Of a DNA stretch of 64,000 nucleotides, positions 1-35,068 are shown piece after piece (the first letter of the stretch is position 1; the number at the start of each line of letters is the position of its first letter). The translations under genes and the position numbers were made by a program. The stretch spans positions 5,904,075-5,968,074 of the forward strand of contig NW_019211459.1 in NCBI RefSeq assembly GCF_002443255.2, written 5' to 3'. Source of the stretch: Varroa destructor. Its lineage: Eukaryota; Arthropoda; Arachnida; Mesostigmata; Varroidae. The notes beneath the pieces were generated by a model. It worked only from the letters and a program-made list of their open reading frames with translations, was not told the origin of the DNA and ran no database searches.

Positions 1-1451
1 GACTTTAACTGGATGAAGCATAAAACATATTTAACACGGGACCGTAGAAAACGTGCCAGAAAAACGCGGCGACCTGTAGTCTGCGGGCTGGGACGCCATT
101 AAAATCACTGATGCAATGGCGAAACTACCCAGTTGTGTACCTATGCATCAAAACACCTGTATACTTTATGCCCGTCATGCCGAGCCTCACTGGGACAAAA
201 GAATTCACATATTCAAAGAAGCGATTGCCTCGTTTGGAGGCAGCCAGAAACATCTTGAGGAACAACGAAGAGCATAAAAGGCATAAGGGAAATGACGAGT
301 TGCGGAAGCTGAGGGCACGTATGTCACGTGCGGGTAAAATATGCTGGGTCATAAGTTTCGAACGATGTAACAAAACAGACGACTTCGACTACTGATCGCA
401 GGTTCCTCGCCATGTCGGTGTTACTACTTCCGGAAAAATATCCAGATTCATATTTCTAGTTAAGATGTGATAAATTTAGAATAGGTCAGCCCTGCCGAAC
501 GTGTCAGAACTTATAGACATGACCAAATGTACGAAGGGATCGAAAATAACGAATGGTAAAGGGGGTTGCAATATGCACCGAGGGGAGCTTAGATATGCTG
601 AACAATTGGAACATGACGAATGCATTTATGCTGTCTATAAACAATGTCAAAAAGGCCTTTTTCGAAACGATACTACATTGTGGAGCATACTACGCGGTGG
701 CATGCAGCGAAAATTCACCTAGAAAAAGAAAAGTGTAGTGATATTTTATTCAACTCTGCATCTGACCAACGAAAACACTACAGAACCGTACCGTCGCTGG
801 ATGGTTGTACGACCATGTTGAAAAAGCAAGGAGAATGAAAATATAAACGTCAATATTAAATATCTTATTCCAGCACTGGCGACAATAACAACATATGATT
901 TTTCTTGCGTCAATAGTGAAATGCATAACTCGGCTAGTATCCGATGTATGCTACAATGCACAGGTTGCACTTGTTATGCATAGTCGCACCCGTGACCTAT
1001 CGGTAAGTTATGACGATGAGGCCGACTACGACATAGGTGACCTCCAGGATGGTCCTGGAGTTGTACGTCACGCGCAACGGCGACGTTCGTGCAAAAGTTG
1101 TACCGGCTGCTAGTGTCTTTTGTCCTCAGTGCTTATGTCGTGCGGTTCAATATCATCAAGGATGTATATTTATATATCCATACAGATGAACGCCGATTAG
1201 GCTACGATATGTAATAGTCAGGAACTAAAGAAAAAGGAAGCTCTTTGAGAGACGTAACAACCTACGTTCAGTTCATCTCCGACCAACGATGTGTGTGCAT
1301 GTGAGCACATGAATTCCCATATTTATGGCAGGCGCCGTGAATCACAACTAACGAGTGCTCCTTCAGTCGCTTGTTTATGTGCGCGCTCACGTAAGTGACA
1401 CTTTGAACAAAATACGTTGGAAGTGAGATACGACCAAATATTGCTCACACT
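1..1451. other. No supported gene
   Basis: Only short overlapping ORFs on both strands (for example 111-395 plus), without recognisable motifs or convincing splice pairs. Confidence 0.6.
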
Positions 1452-2946
1452 ATGGGTGGTCTTCGGGAGTTTTGGACAAAATGGAAACTACCGTGGTGTA
1501 GTCCACGCCGGCCACAAACCCGATTTCCTAAACTCAGTTCTGTAGATAAAGTCGCATTCAGAAAAGCTTTCGACGCTTCTCGATCGGATATCTGCTATCT
1601 ATTTGCTAACCACTGGAAACATCCTAACTTGGTAGGTAATCTTCATGTATATATAATAGGAGAAAGGAAAAATAATCGATCCTTCTAATCTTTAATTGGT
1701 AGAAGATAACATTTCGCACAATGTACACTCCGCTGTTCGCCCGTCATGCTCTGTGCTTCGACATGATGATAAAGCCTCAATTAATATACAAATAATTTTC
1801 TTTGATGTTATATTCACCGGTATTATAGAAAAACTACTTATCTATTGTATTGGAAGCACTAATTATTTCTATATTCGTTAAATCACTTTCGGTAAGATAA
1901 TGTAGGTGTTACGTGTCGATGAGCGGAAAGTTTGGGTAGGTGTGTCTTACTAAATGCTTTATTATAAGGACCTGGTATATATTAGTAAGAACGGCCAGGT
2001 TTCGTTATTATTATCAAGATTAGATGATCTGTATGCAATATTAACAGATATGTTTGGACAGTTGCTCGTGGGAGATGCCATTAAGATTCGAATATAGGAC
2101 ACAGTAGCCCATATGTCTTAATTGTCCAGAGTGGTCAAGACAAACTGTCTTCAGCTACCAAACATTTGTGAGTTTGAATGGCTCATTCGATTTCTTCGGC
2201 ACTCTGCGGGTGCCTAGATATATCTGAGTCTAACCTGTAACTGTAGCCGTACCTTTTTTCAGGCGTTTACTTACTACATTCTAATTGAGCCTACATACGC
2301 GTATGTATGTTTGCAGAAGAAGTATATCATGTGGTTCTACAACTCGATAATGGGCGATCGCGGCTTCGGAATTGGGTGTAAGGTTCCCGACCAATGTGAA
2401 AGTCGTGTGAAACTAGTGGAACTATTCAGCCAGATGTGGCAAGTCGTCGATATTCCTGAAACGGTCATTTACGCTTTTGACCTATTCTTTAATAAAATTG
2501 AGTATTGCTTGGCAAATGGTTGGTACCAGGGCCTTTCATGGAGGACGGATGAAATCGTCGTCATTTTAACCAAAAACAATGTTCGATACGTATTAGAATT
2601 AAACACTGCCATTGACATTCCAGTGAGCTGGAGAGATTCTCCATCAGCGATGACAGTATGTATTGATAATGGTCGGTACTATGATACAATTCCCGTCGAA
2701 GTGCAGGAACACATACATTTTGTCAACGGGACGTTTGCGTTGAGACTTAATGGCAGACGCGGGCTAAGGAAAGAAATCACCTCAACTAACTACTGGAACT
2801 CAGAATCACCGCGCGAACCTATTGAAGTTCACGGGTTAGATGTTACTCTCAGCATGAGATGGAAAGGACCACACGTAGATATCGAGACTTTTGTTGACGA
2901 TGTCCGTCTCCATAATCTACCATATGGAACCCTTCCATTCCAATGA
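1452..2946 (+). CDS. Uncharacterised two-exon gene candidate, 269 aa
   Basis: Exon 2 (2317-2946) is open for 209 codons, far longer than expected by chance in DNA this AT-rich, and starts right after a good acceptor (GTATGTTTGCAG). A possible exon 1, ATG at 1452 to 1631, ends at a consensus donor (CTTG|GTAGGT) in the same phase, so the join would give 269 aa. The protein has no signal peptide or membrane segment that I can see. It is rich in aromatic residues, with stretches such as NGWYQGLSWRTDE and HVDIETFVDDVRL suggesting a compact beta-rich fold, and four cysteines. I do not recognise the family. Other exons between or upstream are possible. Exon 2 being coding is likely; the exon 1 join is a guess. 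Confidence 0.4.
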
Positions 2947-5900
2947 TTTCGGAATGTTGAAACGGTCGCAGTAGACGATTTTTGCGATATAAAGCTTCAG
3001 ATAACCGCAATCGAGAGTAGCTGTTGTTGAAACAATACAGCGACATGTTTTTCTAGTCGCACCAAATCTTCTAGATAAAAACGACGACAAAGGGGTGCAA
3101 GGAAACATAGTCCGGCGCATACAGTTGTAATTATCGCCATTTATTTTTACTACATACTTCACGTACAGGTACATATAACTCTGTAGGGCGCCAAATAGAA
3201 TAATAGAGTAATGGCAGAAACAGACAATCGCGGTAAATACCATGTAATAATGCAATATATATATGTTAGAGGACAACTTTTGGAGTAAACTTAATAAATT
3301 CATAGGTAGAATCTTTATTTTTGATGGCTGCGCGATTCGTGCAAGGCGCATCTGTTTTAAAATTATTAAAAAAAAAAAAAGATTAAATCGGGTCTGACTT
3401 AATCTTTCCTAGTCAACATGATTGTATTGTGAAGAACGACCGCATCGAAAGAAATTTATCTTTCGCCTTTTTTTACATAGGTAGTTTGTCTTGTTGTTTA
3501 TTGTTCAATAAAGAGTTTTTCTAGTGTGCAACAACAGAAGAGCAGACAACTGTTGAATAATAATTATTCTAAACGAAAGCTTTTTAGACCTGGATTATTG
3601 CTGAATATTGAATAAAGAAATAATATTTGTACTTCTCAATGGATCATTCAAAATTAGCGGCAGGTCTGTGGATTGTCGCAAGTACGCCCATTTCGCTACC
3701 CCGGTCAGGAATATTATCTCTAATTTTCTAGCTCAGGTTGAAAAGCGTAGCCGTATTATCTAATTAGCTTATTGTATTTACGATAATTTCGAGTGCCGCG
3801 GCCGCGTCTGCGTTTCCGACTATAGTCCTTTCTATTATGTTTTTAATTCAGCTGTCTGCACGGTCAATTCAATAGAACAGTCTCCAGCTATAAGAAGCCG
3901 AGGTTGAGCGTTCCAACCCGCCATCAGCATAACGGGTTTAAATTTAATTACCCCTTTATAATTATTTCGCTACAGTTATGTCGTCACGTGTTTCCTTATC
4001 GTGCCAATAACAAACGAGCCATTTCATGGCCAGACTACAGATGACGACAACTGTCTGATAAGTGGATGCATGATTTCTTCTCAATTCATCATAGCAAATG
4101 ACTTGAAAACTCTAGTACATCTTATAGATGTTCTTGTCGTATAGTGAGATCCGTGCTCGCACGTTCGTAAACGTCACTTGCATTGTCCTTTCCGTATGTT
4201 TACAACTCGAAACAAAATCAAGAATCCTAACGATAGCCTTTTCAAAGAATCGGCAATGAATGACAACGGCTTGAAAGAGAGGAGGGAAATAAGGAGTCTG
4301 TGAATTTAATTTTTTCTGACACTGTAGCCTCTTGTTTTTCATCCATTTTAATGTTCTCTGTGAGGAGCTTTCCTGTTTCACTACTCATTATGATATTTTC
4401 ATTGAGAAACAACACTTCTGTTGAGCAGCCTGACGCTCTAGTGGGGCTCATCAGCCAGATCTGGTTAACTTGAGGGATCGGCTTACGTCTTGTTGTTCAA
4501 AGCCACTTAGCAAATGGCTATTGCCAAGGACGGTCCGTGAGAGACGGGAGAAATCTGATACGTTTCAATTAGAAAAAACGCCAGATATTTATTTCACAAA
4601 GCCCGAAACAGACGTTGACCTTACAGTTTATCTATATCTGTTTATTACGAGCGAGTCAATTGAAGGATCATTCTTGAAACTGTCTAGCTAACCTTGGTAA
4701 CGACGCCTTGGCTTTGAAGCCTTGCACTGCATTGTCGACTAACTATTACTTATGGAGATGGTAGCGGAACTGCAAAGCCTATCAGGGTTGTAAATTTATC
4801 ATTTGGACCTTTGTGTGTATCTCTCGCGCATGTTAATTTTCACGCTTAACGACAACTAGCGTGACAAAGACCAAAGTCAAATGCCTACGACATTATTTAC
4901 TACGTTGTTATGTAGGCTTCTTCAAAAGTTAAATACACTTATGCAGCCTACCCGCCTCGTGTTACACTCTGCAATCTACAAGACAGGTTTTGTTAACTGA
5001 AAAAAAATCTACGCTTTGCATCATCAAGATCAATCCTATCTAATAGCTTTTCTCTGCCTTTCCATCGAGCGTTCCGATGGAAAAAACAGCCCATGCTTAA
5101 CTATTACCTAAGTATTGATTGAATGGTCAATCGCAAGGAACCTCATCACAAGCAAACTTCATGGATCGACAAGATTACAAAGAGTATAGTATTCAGAACA
5201 AAAAGATAACACGCAAATATTCTGTGCCGGACGTACGTACGTAGCACTTGAAACGAAGAGGATATATTAGCTTATCGGATAGGCTTTATAGATTATATTC
5301 GCTTGCCAGTGATCATCTACTGCTAAATTAGTAGAGACTGATTCAAAAACAGTGTTCGTTATTTTTCCTTAGAAGTTTTTTTTTTTCTGTTCTCTGAAGC
5401 TTTCAAGCATTCTTCTAAAATCGATTAAGGTTTTATTCGGTTTTCATGCGATTTTTTCAATATGAGTTTTCATATCATTTATATATGTAAAAGGCTTTCA
5501 GGTTGTCTTGTGTACAATTAATGTCTTTTTTAATTTTGCATCCGAATTGGTATATGTGTTTTGGGGCCTGGAACAGACCAGGAATTTTTGTATTAGAGCA
5601 AGGCGATGGAGAAAAAAAATGTTTTAGATTGCTGAGTAACGTTTGGATAAGCAACAGATTATTATGTTGCAGTTATGTTATTAAGGTAAGAAGTTGAATT
5701 TATTCGTCTTAAAGGCTCACCTAGAGAACGATTGTGTGCACTTAATTAGATTGAAGCCCAGCGAGATTTTTATCTATACTATTTATTTATATTTTGTTTC
5801 ATTTATCACTAAAACGTAATTAATACTAGTAGAGATGATGTCCTATACGCAGATAGGGTGTTGTAGAAACGGATTACTGCCTGCAACAAATTTCCATTGA

Positions 5901-6873
5901 TTCCTTTACATGGACGGCCTCAGACAACTGAGCCGAACGTGATGTTCCAGGAAAGCAGCCCACAACAGTGTATCCAGCGCATTATTACGCTAAACACCGG
6001 GCTACAATTGCATTCATTGTATTTCTGCTCGATCGGCGTACCATTGCAACAGTGATTCAATACGGTCCTACACACCACTGAATCATACAGGCATGTGACA
6101 TACGCAGCTAGACGTTCGATGGTACGCTTTATCGCGTTTCATTAACGAAGACTCAATGGTGAGCTTCAAAACGAAGCTAGAAACATTACTTATATATGTA
6201 CATAATAATAATCCAGTATTCAAATAATCTACAAATCAATGAGACAATCAATAATTACAATAGCAAATAATGGCATCCGACATCCGAATCGCCATACGGG
6301 GGGCTATGCATTTTGGTTAGTCTTATCAACCGAAGCTCATACGCCATTGCTATCCCGTATAGCGAACAGTAAAGCAAACATTGTCGTAATGAAGTTAAGA
6401 CTCAATCATCAATAAGTTTCGAGCGGTTGAAAAGTTATCGTTCGAGATTTCACCCCGTCAGCATATTATATAATAGTATACCCACACTGCGGTAATTTTC
6501 ACCTTAGAACTGACGCTGTCGACCTCTAAGGCCAAAACTGCCCTTCATAAACGTCTGCCTTTTAGACGTGAACGCTCATCTATATTATTATTTTCGTTTA
6601 CGCTAGTAGTGAATAGCCTCAAATTTTCAAAATTGTCCAATGTGTTCGATGTAAGAGCTAGTCCCGCTGAAACCGATTTTCTGAAACTTCATTCGATGAT
6701 TGGCTTGCTAGCTGCTGCCATTTTGTATTGTGTATACTGCGTAGGACACTGGTCCTTTTCAGATTTCTATCCAACTGTATTTATGGCCAAGGCATAAATC
6801 GAAGGTCTGCTAGGCTAGCGATCTGGAAACGCAACGCTTCGCAATAATGTTTTGACAATTGTGATTATTAGCA
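2947..6873. other. No supported gene
   Basis: AT-rich DNA with poly(A) runs near 3368 and 5379. Short ORFs such as 4112-4381 minus and 4470-4691 plus show no family features. Confidence 0.6.
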
Positions 6874-6889
6874 TTGAACTTTCGTCTAG

Positions 6890-7046
6890 ATTGCGGTAGT
6901 GGTGGTAGCAGTCGCGGCGCCGGCAGGAGGAACGGAGGCTCTGCCCGACGCATCTCGTCCTTTACTGCTAAAATCCCGCAAGGCCTTTTCAAAGACGTCC
7001 CCGCCTGGAATCAATTACCGAACGATCACAAAACGTTGAATAAAAG
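6890..7046 (+). other. Possible orphan exon, GC-rich, ending at a consensus donor
   Basis: A GC-rich island in AT-rich surroundings follows an acceptor-like TCTAG and ends AATAAAA|GTAAGT. The open frame begins at ATG 6874 and reads a Gly/Ser/Arg-rich piece (CGSGGSSRGAGRRNGGS), then FTAKIPQGLFKDVPAWNQL. A second frame is also partly open. No partner exon was identified and the product is unknown. Confidence 0.25.
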
Positions 7047-7528
7047 TAAGTTTTTGTTCTTGTAAACATGCATCCGGTATTACACCCCATATGGTAAATT
7101 GCTTCGAAAATCGGTTATGTAGGAAGAAGGTAATTCTCTCGATTACCTGTATGAAAGGATATTAAGCACCGTGACATTTGTCGACGCCAATCGATTTTAT
7201 TAGGAGCGTCTTGATTCTGCGAAGTGTTCTCGGTTAATTAGTTAGTCGTAGCAGAGTAATACGAACTGTATTATTGCAGTAAATTTGAAGCCGTTTCTCG
7301 CCATAGGAAGTAGGCCAGCTTACAATGGCGATACGGGTTAAGCGATTCTCGAACTTAAATAGTTGCTTCCGAATGTCGACTGTAAAGCTCTACCTGTCAT
7401 ATCCTAAAATCCTGTCATCGCCGCCGATAAATGTGAAAGCAGTGCCTTTTTGGCCTTTTAAACCTGGTACTTTGCTGTACTAGAAAGATAACAACAGACT
7501 TTTTTTAACGTATATATAGGAGTAAAAT

Positions 7529-8031
7529 TTGAGGCGGAAGAGGAGATCAGCCAAACGCAGAATTTCTGTCTTGGTGAAAGAACAAAAAAAGGATTGTGGC
7601 AATTTATTTTCTGCAAAAAAGACACTTGTTGCTAAGGCAGAAGATGCCCTCTTTCAAATAGGATATTGCGTGACCGATATTTTCAAGGATCTTTTGACAG
7701 GCCTTGTAAACGATCCATTGGCAGAGATTTCTAGTTGCTTTCTGGACAGTCTAAAAGTCACATAACATGAAAATGTAGGCCATTTTAGATTTAAAAGAAC
7801 ACAGACTGTTAGCACGAAGAAATCAAATTTTAATTAGAAATTTGAAATTATTTGAGGTGCCCTGAATGCCTTTTTCAAACCGGTCAGGAACGGGACTGGG
7901 CGGAGCACTTGATTCGCCGGACGGAACATCACACTATAATATAGAATATAGCCACTTTACCGTTCAAGGCGTCACGATCATATCGCATAACTCGCTATTA
8001 GACAAAATTATTATCGCTATTATTAACTTGC
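7529..8031 (+). other. Region of weak exon-like ORFs
   Basis: A 78-codon open stretch (7529-7765, starting at TTG and ending LDSLKVT) follows TATATATAG. A second one at 7866 reaches a consensus donor CTG|GTAAGT at 8031. They might belong to an unrecognised plus-strand gene, but no family match is seen and they may be chance. Confidence 0.15.
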
Positions 8032-9895
8032 TGGTAAGTGCGCTACGGTGTGGCCAACACCGGTACCATCAATCGAATCAGCTACGATACATGCAAGGGC
8101 AACTGGGAGGTGCATGGTCTTCCGTTCTCGTTTTCTATTAAAAAGAAATGTCAGAGAAGGTCCCAAAATTTCATTAACGGCATCCTATTAGGCATTCGTC
8201 TCTAATTAAAACCCACTACTAGATAACTGCTTGAGTCTTGCAAAGGCCCAACGCAACAGCAGTCATAGGTGATTAGACGGACTAGGCAAAACAGGCTTCA
8301 TGTCTCGGTGCTCGTATCGGGGCAAACAAAAGTGAATAGGAATACGACACATAAGGCACGGGGCAGTTGTTCAAGGCGTGTGTTTTATTAGAGCCACTAA
8401 TAGTATAAACCACTTTAATATAATTTTCCCTGTTCACAGTAGTTGCAAAACAATATTACAGTCTTAAAACGAGCCGTTCTATAGCATTTGCTGTCTTTTC
8501 AAGGACGGACTTCAAAACCGGTTCGCTTCAGTTTCATGAGGCCGTACTGCCACCAAGCAAACTTCGAAAGCGGAAGAGCTGTGCATCGGGTTCCGGTTTT
8601 TCCTTCTGAACGCACCAATCGAAGCGTAACTTTTTCATTCGATGAAATCGACTTGAATAATACGCTGTTTTCCCTTTCGTAAGCAATGATCGATGATATT
8701 GAAGACTTATTTGTGGCTCCTACAACCTAGCACTTCCTAAACATCAATGGTACACGTCATTCCTTTATTCATACAGGTAGAAAACAACAGTTGAGGCCTA
8801 CTCGTTTTCAAGTGTACTATACTCACAGGCCGTTGTAGTACAGACCGTGGTTATCGCCAGGTTATCAAAATAAGGACGTCAACTGATTAGAAACAATTGA
8901 GTTTGCTATACAGTTGACGAGCTTTGTGGTAGGAACGAATATTGCTTTTCTTTCAGAGACCTCAGCAAATTAACCTTTGCTGATCGACGGTAGTCAGGCG
9001 TCAGTCTTGCCTATTGGATGACTTACTCGGTAGAATTATACATAGATATGAAACGTTATTAGGTTACGAACATTTTAGCTCTCGCAGCTTAATGGCAAAA
9101 TTAGTGGCGAATCATAGTCGCGGGTTATTTTAAGTTAGAGTTCGATACGTAATAGTTTTAAAAACTTTTACGTTCGTTACGGAGGTTGTTTTCTAGTTGT
9201 TGGTACAACAGTTCTGGCAAGTAAATTTGGGAATGAATGCATCGCAGTCGGTCATCAATAGTAAATAGCGATCAGGGGCTATCGGCGAGAGGATCGAGAA
9301 TTCCGCACGTCTGGCGGTATAAAAGTACAAGCTATATTTCGGTACGTCCACCAGTTGTTAGGCTCATTGATGGTACTACTGTCAAGAGGCGACCACACAT
9401 ACACATTCAGTACCCAGCACTATTACGAAAAATCGCTGTCTGATCTCTAAAAGATGGCAGCTGTCCAAATAATAAGACAGCATAAAATATTTGTCATATT
9501 TTTTACAAAATTGATAAAAAAAAAACAGCAGTAACGTTGTCGGTGGAAAAAAAAGCTGCCGACGTTTTTTGAAAGCCTTCTCGAGGTAACTTACTTGAGT
9601 GTACTAGTCAAGATATGAGGTAATTTTTTTTTATGAATTCTATGAAGAATAAATAGATTATTCTGAATGTAGGAGCCCTTCGCAACAAATGTCTAATCTT
9701 AGATTCGTAATATCTGTACGACACGAGCGGAAATTATTTGGTCACATAGTGTTTAGTTGAAGAAAAAAACATGAGTCATATTTCATGCGCGTTTTTTGCG
9801 GCTTCATATACTTAAGTATAATCTTTTACTCGAAAACCTTACGTATTGCGATGAAATCCATATAAATGATTGAATGAAGCTCACATGAATGAGGA
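8032..9895. other. No supported gene; 3' flank of ACAP
   Basis: Short ORFs at 8488-8682 and 9237-9443 plus lack recognisable content. If ACAP has a further terminal exon it should lie in or left of this stretch on the minus strand, but I could not find one. Confidence 0.5.
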
Positions 9896-31878
<21,983 letters not shown>

Positions 31879-32100
31879 CACGAAGCCGTTTCTAGGTGCT
31901 CAACCGGAAAACGATCGTTGCTATAATGGTGGCTGTCAATTGCTACCTGCCTCAGCAGTCCAGCGAATCAATCACTGCTGGAAAAGGCCGTTTGCAATAA
32001 ACGCAACTGGAACACCGAATATCGACTGTGGTGTCTAGACCCGCATCGGAAAACGGTCGGCGCGGACCGTGTCAGGGGGAGATGGGGCTAGGTGAGGGGA
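31879..32100 (-). promoter_or_regulatory. Probable 5' UTR/promoter region of ACAP
   Basis: Base composition rises clearly in G+C just upstream of the ACAP ATG. No certain TATA box or start site is visible. Confidence 0.3.
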
Positions 32101-32744
32101 TACGAGTTGTACTGGACAGGGAAACTCGGAAAGAAGAAAACAAGTGTTCAAGACGATGTTAACTACATTGGTCGAAAATGTACCTAATAATGTAACGACA
32201 CTTGCACACACGCACACGGACACGACTCACATGATGACACAACCTTTACATAGGTATAGGACTCCAGCGTAAGCGAGTCCTTTTAGTTACACTCGATGTT
32301 AATGGACCGCATAATATCACTTCCATTGAGGTATTTAACAGAGGTGAAAATGACATTCGTTTCTTGAGCAAGAATTCTGTGGAGGATCTATTAAACCATA
32401 GCTCTCTCACTACTTCACTGGGTTAAATATAGTCCGATACACATGCGAATAGATTTGGAATGGCACTAATAATCATTACTGCAGTTTCTAGTTTTTCGTC
32501 GATGTAATCACTTCCTAAATACTGGCCATTTTTTATGATGGACGCCTGCTGCGATTTGTTTAGATTTCGTACTTTGATTTTCTCCGGGAAGACAAAATAA
32601 AACCGCTCGTATTCTGCAAAACCCCATTGAATGGTGGCACCTTCATTGAAAAAATGTTTGAACGAACGACACTTAAACCAGATCACCAGTAAACTCGAAG
32701 GGGAACAAAACCTAACTTGTCCCTTCAATGCTCGCTAGTCAAAT

Positions 32745-33304
32745 TTGGTCGAAAGCTCATCTCAATCAAGAGGACGAGAGGATGTAGAGCACACTATTCA
32801 TTTGATCGTGGTTTGTTCTTTTATCAGGTCACAGCACCAAGAGCCTGCCATGAGTCGCTGTTACCTGCATAGACAGTTCCGAGCACTTAGTGTAACAGCT
32901 AAGGCGAACACCGCTGCTGCTGATGTCAACGCTATTGTTTGTGCTGAAGGACTTGCGCCGTTCCATTTAATGCTGTTACAGGTCTTTGTCGTTGTTTCAT
33001 TGATAGCGACACCCGTAGCAGTTTATGCCACCCAAATGTTTGGCATACACTGTAGCTCCGAACGAGCTAGCACTTTTTGCCGAAGCTTAGAGCTCCCTAA
33101 ACGACCAGTGTGGAGCAACAGTCGGCCACTCGATAACGCATGTTCTAACACCCATTCAGTTCTCTGCACGTCTTCTATGCTGTTGAAGACGACCGTCAGT
33201 CGGAGTTATCGACAACAGTTGACACTTGTTCTTGTTCAGCTGATCGCAGTCTATCGTACCCCTCCTCTAGAATAAATAGAAGGAACTAAGCGTTCTTCGA
33301 GAAG
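32745..33304 (+). other. GC-rich open stretch ending near a consensus donor
   Basis: Open for 176 codons (32745-33275; first ATG at 32850) in a locally GC-rich region, with a hydrophobic segment LMLLQVFVVVSLIATPVAVYA. AAG|GTAAGC at 33304/33305 is a good donor. Two readings are possible: a short unknown coding gene, or the non-coding first exon of enolase, 4.6 kb upstream of its 5' UTR acceptor. Neither is proven. Confidence 0.25.
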
Positions 33305-33730
33305 GTAAGCAGACGATGCCCTTGTCGTAGCTGATGCAGACGCCCGCTGCATGGCTCATTAGCATCGCTTGCGAGGTGACTCGGTCGTATAGTCTGAGAT
33401 AAGCGAATGGGAGTATCTAAATATGTGGCGCGTTCCCCAAGTCGATAGTAGAGCAAACCTGGTTGTTAGGTATTCATCTTCCTGCTTAGGAAATTTAAGC
33501 TATATGGACGATTAATCGCAGTACTAGGATGTAATATTTACATATCAGGAACGCCATGTTAACAATGATAAAAGAAGTAACCGAAGAGAACGACAAGTGT
33601 ATAAACTTCCTATAGGCATATAGTTTACATATAACGGTTTTATTAATAGAACGATTTGGGTCCGCACATAAATGTCGTTTTCATCTCAACTGCGCAAAAA
33701 CAAAATGATAATTTCGCTGTGTCCTTTTTT

Positions 33731-33795
33731 GTCGTCTAGCTCAAATGGTTGAAGCCACAAATACTTACAAGCTGAAGTCGAATCAACGTTCTTCG
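33731..33795 (+). repeat. Second degenerate tRNA-like piece
   Basis: TAGCTCAAATGGTTGAAGC closely resembles the D-arm of a tRNA, and AAGTCGAATCAAC lies 40 bases on, where the T-arm would be, but is mutated. Probably a decayed tRNA or SINE head in the enolase upstream region. Confidence 0.4.
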
Positions 33796-35026
33796 AGGGC
33801 TAATAGCATTCGTTCCAAGGAAATTATCATGATTAATTAGAAATCTCCTCTTAGAGGCGTGCATGCCTTCTTTAGAACCTATAAACGGCTTCAGAGGATT
33901 TAAAAATGTTTACATGCATAGTTACAGCCATCTTCAACAAATCCGTATAACAAATAGCGTCTTCAAAATGTATCGTTCTTATCTTCATTATGAAGGTAGT
34001 GAAAGAAGTTTGTTTTTATTTTACTATTAAAAAAGATTTAGAATTATAATTAAAATAACGTCAAAATTAGTCTATTTTAGCTTAGTGGTTTAAATATTTA
34101 AAAACGAACTAGAATAGTTTCTGCAAGGTAAAGAAAACCCGTAACTCAATACGCCACCTAAACGGAGTGGTCTTTTCCAGTATCTCCTTATTAACAAACT
34201 CTTCGTTTTTTTCCTGTTCTTGCTCTTTATTTTTTTTTTATAGTTTTCATAAAAGCTACCCGCGAATTTTTTTCCAGTTTTTACATGATGCCTCTACCTT
34301 AGTCTAGATCTAGAAACACTGCTCGAATAGCTCAACCGCGGGCACTTCAACTAAATAGCGGTTCGATCGCAGCGCTCGTTCACACAGTTTCTTACGACCG
34401 TAGTCTTGGGGAGCCTTGAGCAAAAATCGCAACCTAACTACAATTCTGTAAGTACTCCCAATTTTCTCTAGGATCATCGTTGTTTCATAGGTGTTGGGTC
34501 TCACTGTGTATGAAAGACGTTAAACAAAAAACCATTTGGAACAAAAATGCTATCTGATTTTTTAACCCCACCCTTGGTTGCCGGCATTCAAGGGCAGATC
34601 AATAGTAAAGAGGCTTTCGGGCAATAATTTTGTATTTCAAGAGAACCTTATTTGCGAACTGTTCTGCGAAGTTCTGAACTTGGAAATGAAGATAGCGTAC
34701 TGTTAGATCAGATCGAGCCACATTGCTTGTATAACTATGAAATTTGCGTTAGGAGTTTGAGTCGAATATAGAGCACGTATTTCTCGTCTGCTGCAGTGCC
34801 TTGGAAAATAGTCTCGAGCGTGCAGTGACCTTCAGATGCTTCTCTGAGAACCCACACACGTAGGCACCTTTCTCTGACCTCAGAGCAAAACTGGTAAATT
34901 TGTTACTTTATTCATTTTTTCTTAAAGAAAAACAATTAACATAGTTATAAATTCTAAAGACTGCATAATGTTATGTTATATAATGTTAAGTACTGCACAA
35001 TCACCGGACCCATACAGAAATCTAGT

Positions 35027-35068
35027 CCTGAAGATGGTGCGCCTTTGGATTACCAGGTCGAAACGACC
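35027..35068 (+). repeat. Repeat-like segment with CTGAAGATGG...GTCGAAACGAC
   Basis: CCTGAAGATGGTGC is followed by TACCAGGTCGAAACGACC. Similar CTGAAGA...GAAACG arrangements occur in dispersed repeats of many animals. TGGT/ACCA and GGTCG/CGACC can pair. Identity of the element is unknown. Confidence 0.3.

Noticed and set aside
2917..3351. 144-codon minus-strand ORF next to the orphan exon
   Set aside because: Overlaps the end of the better plus-strand frame and shows no recognisable motif; judged chance, though not excluded.
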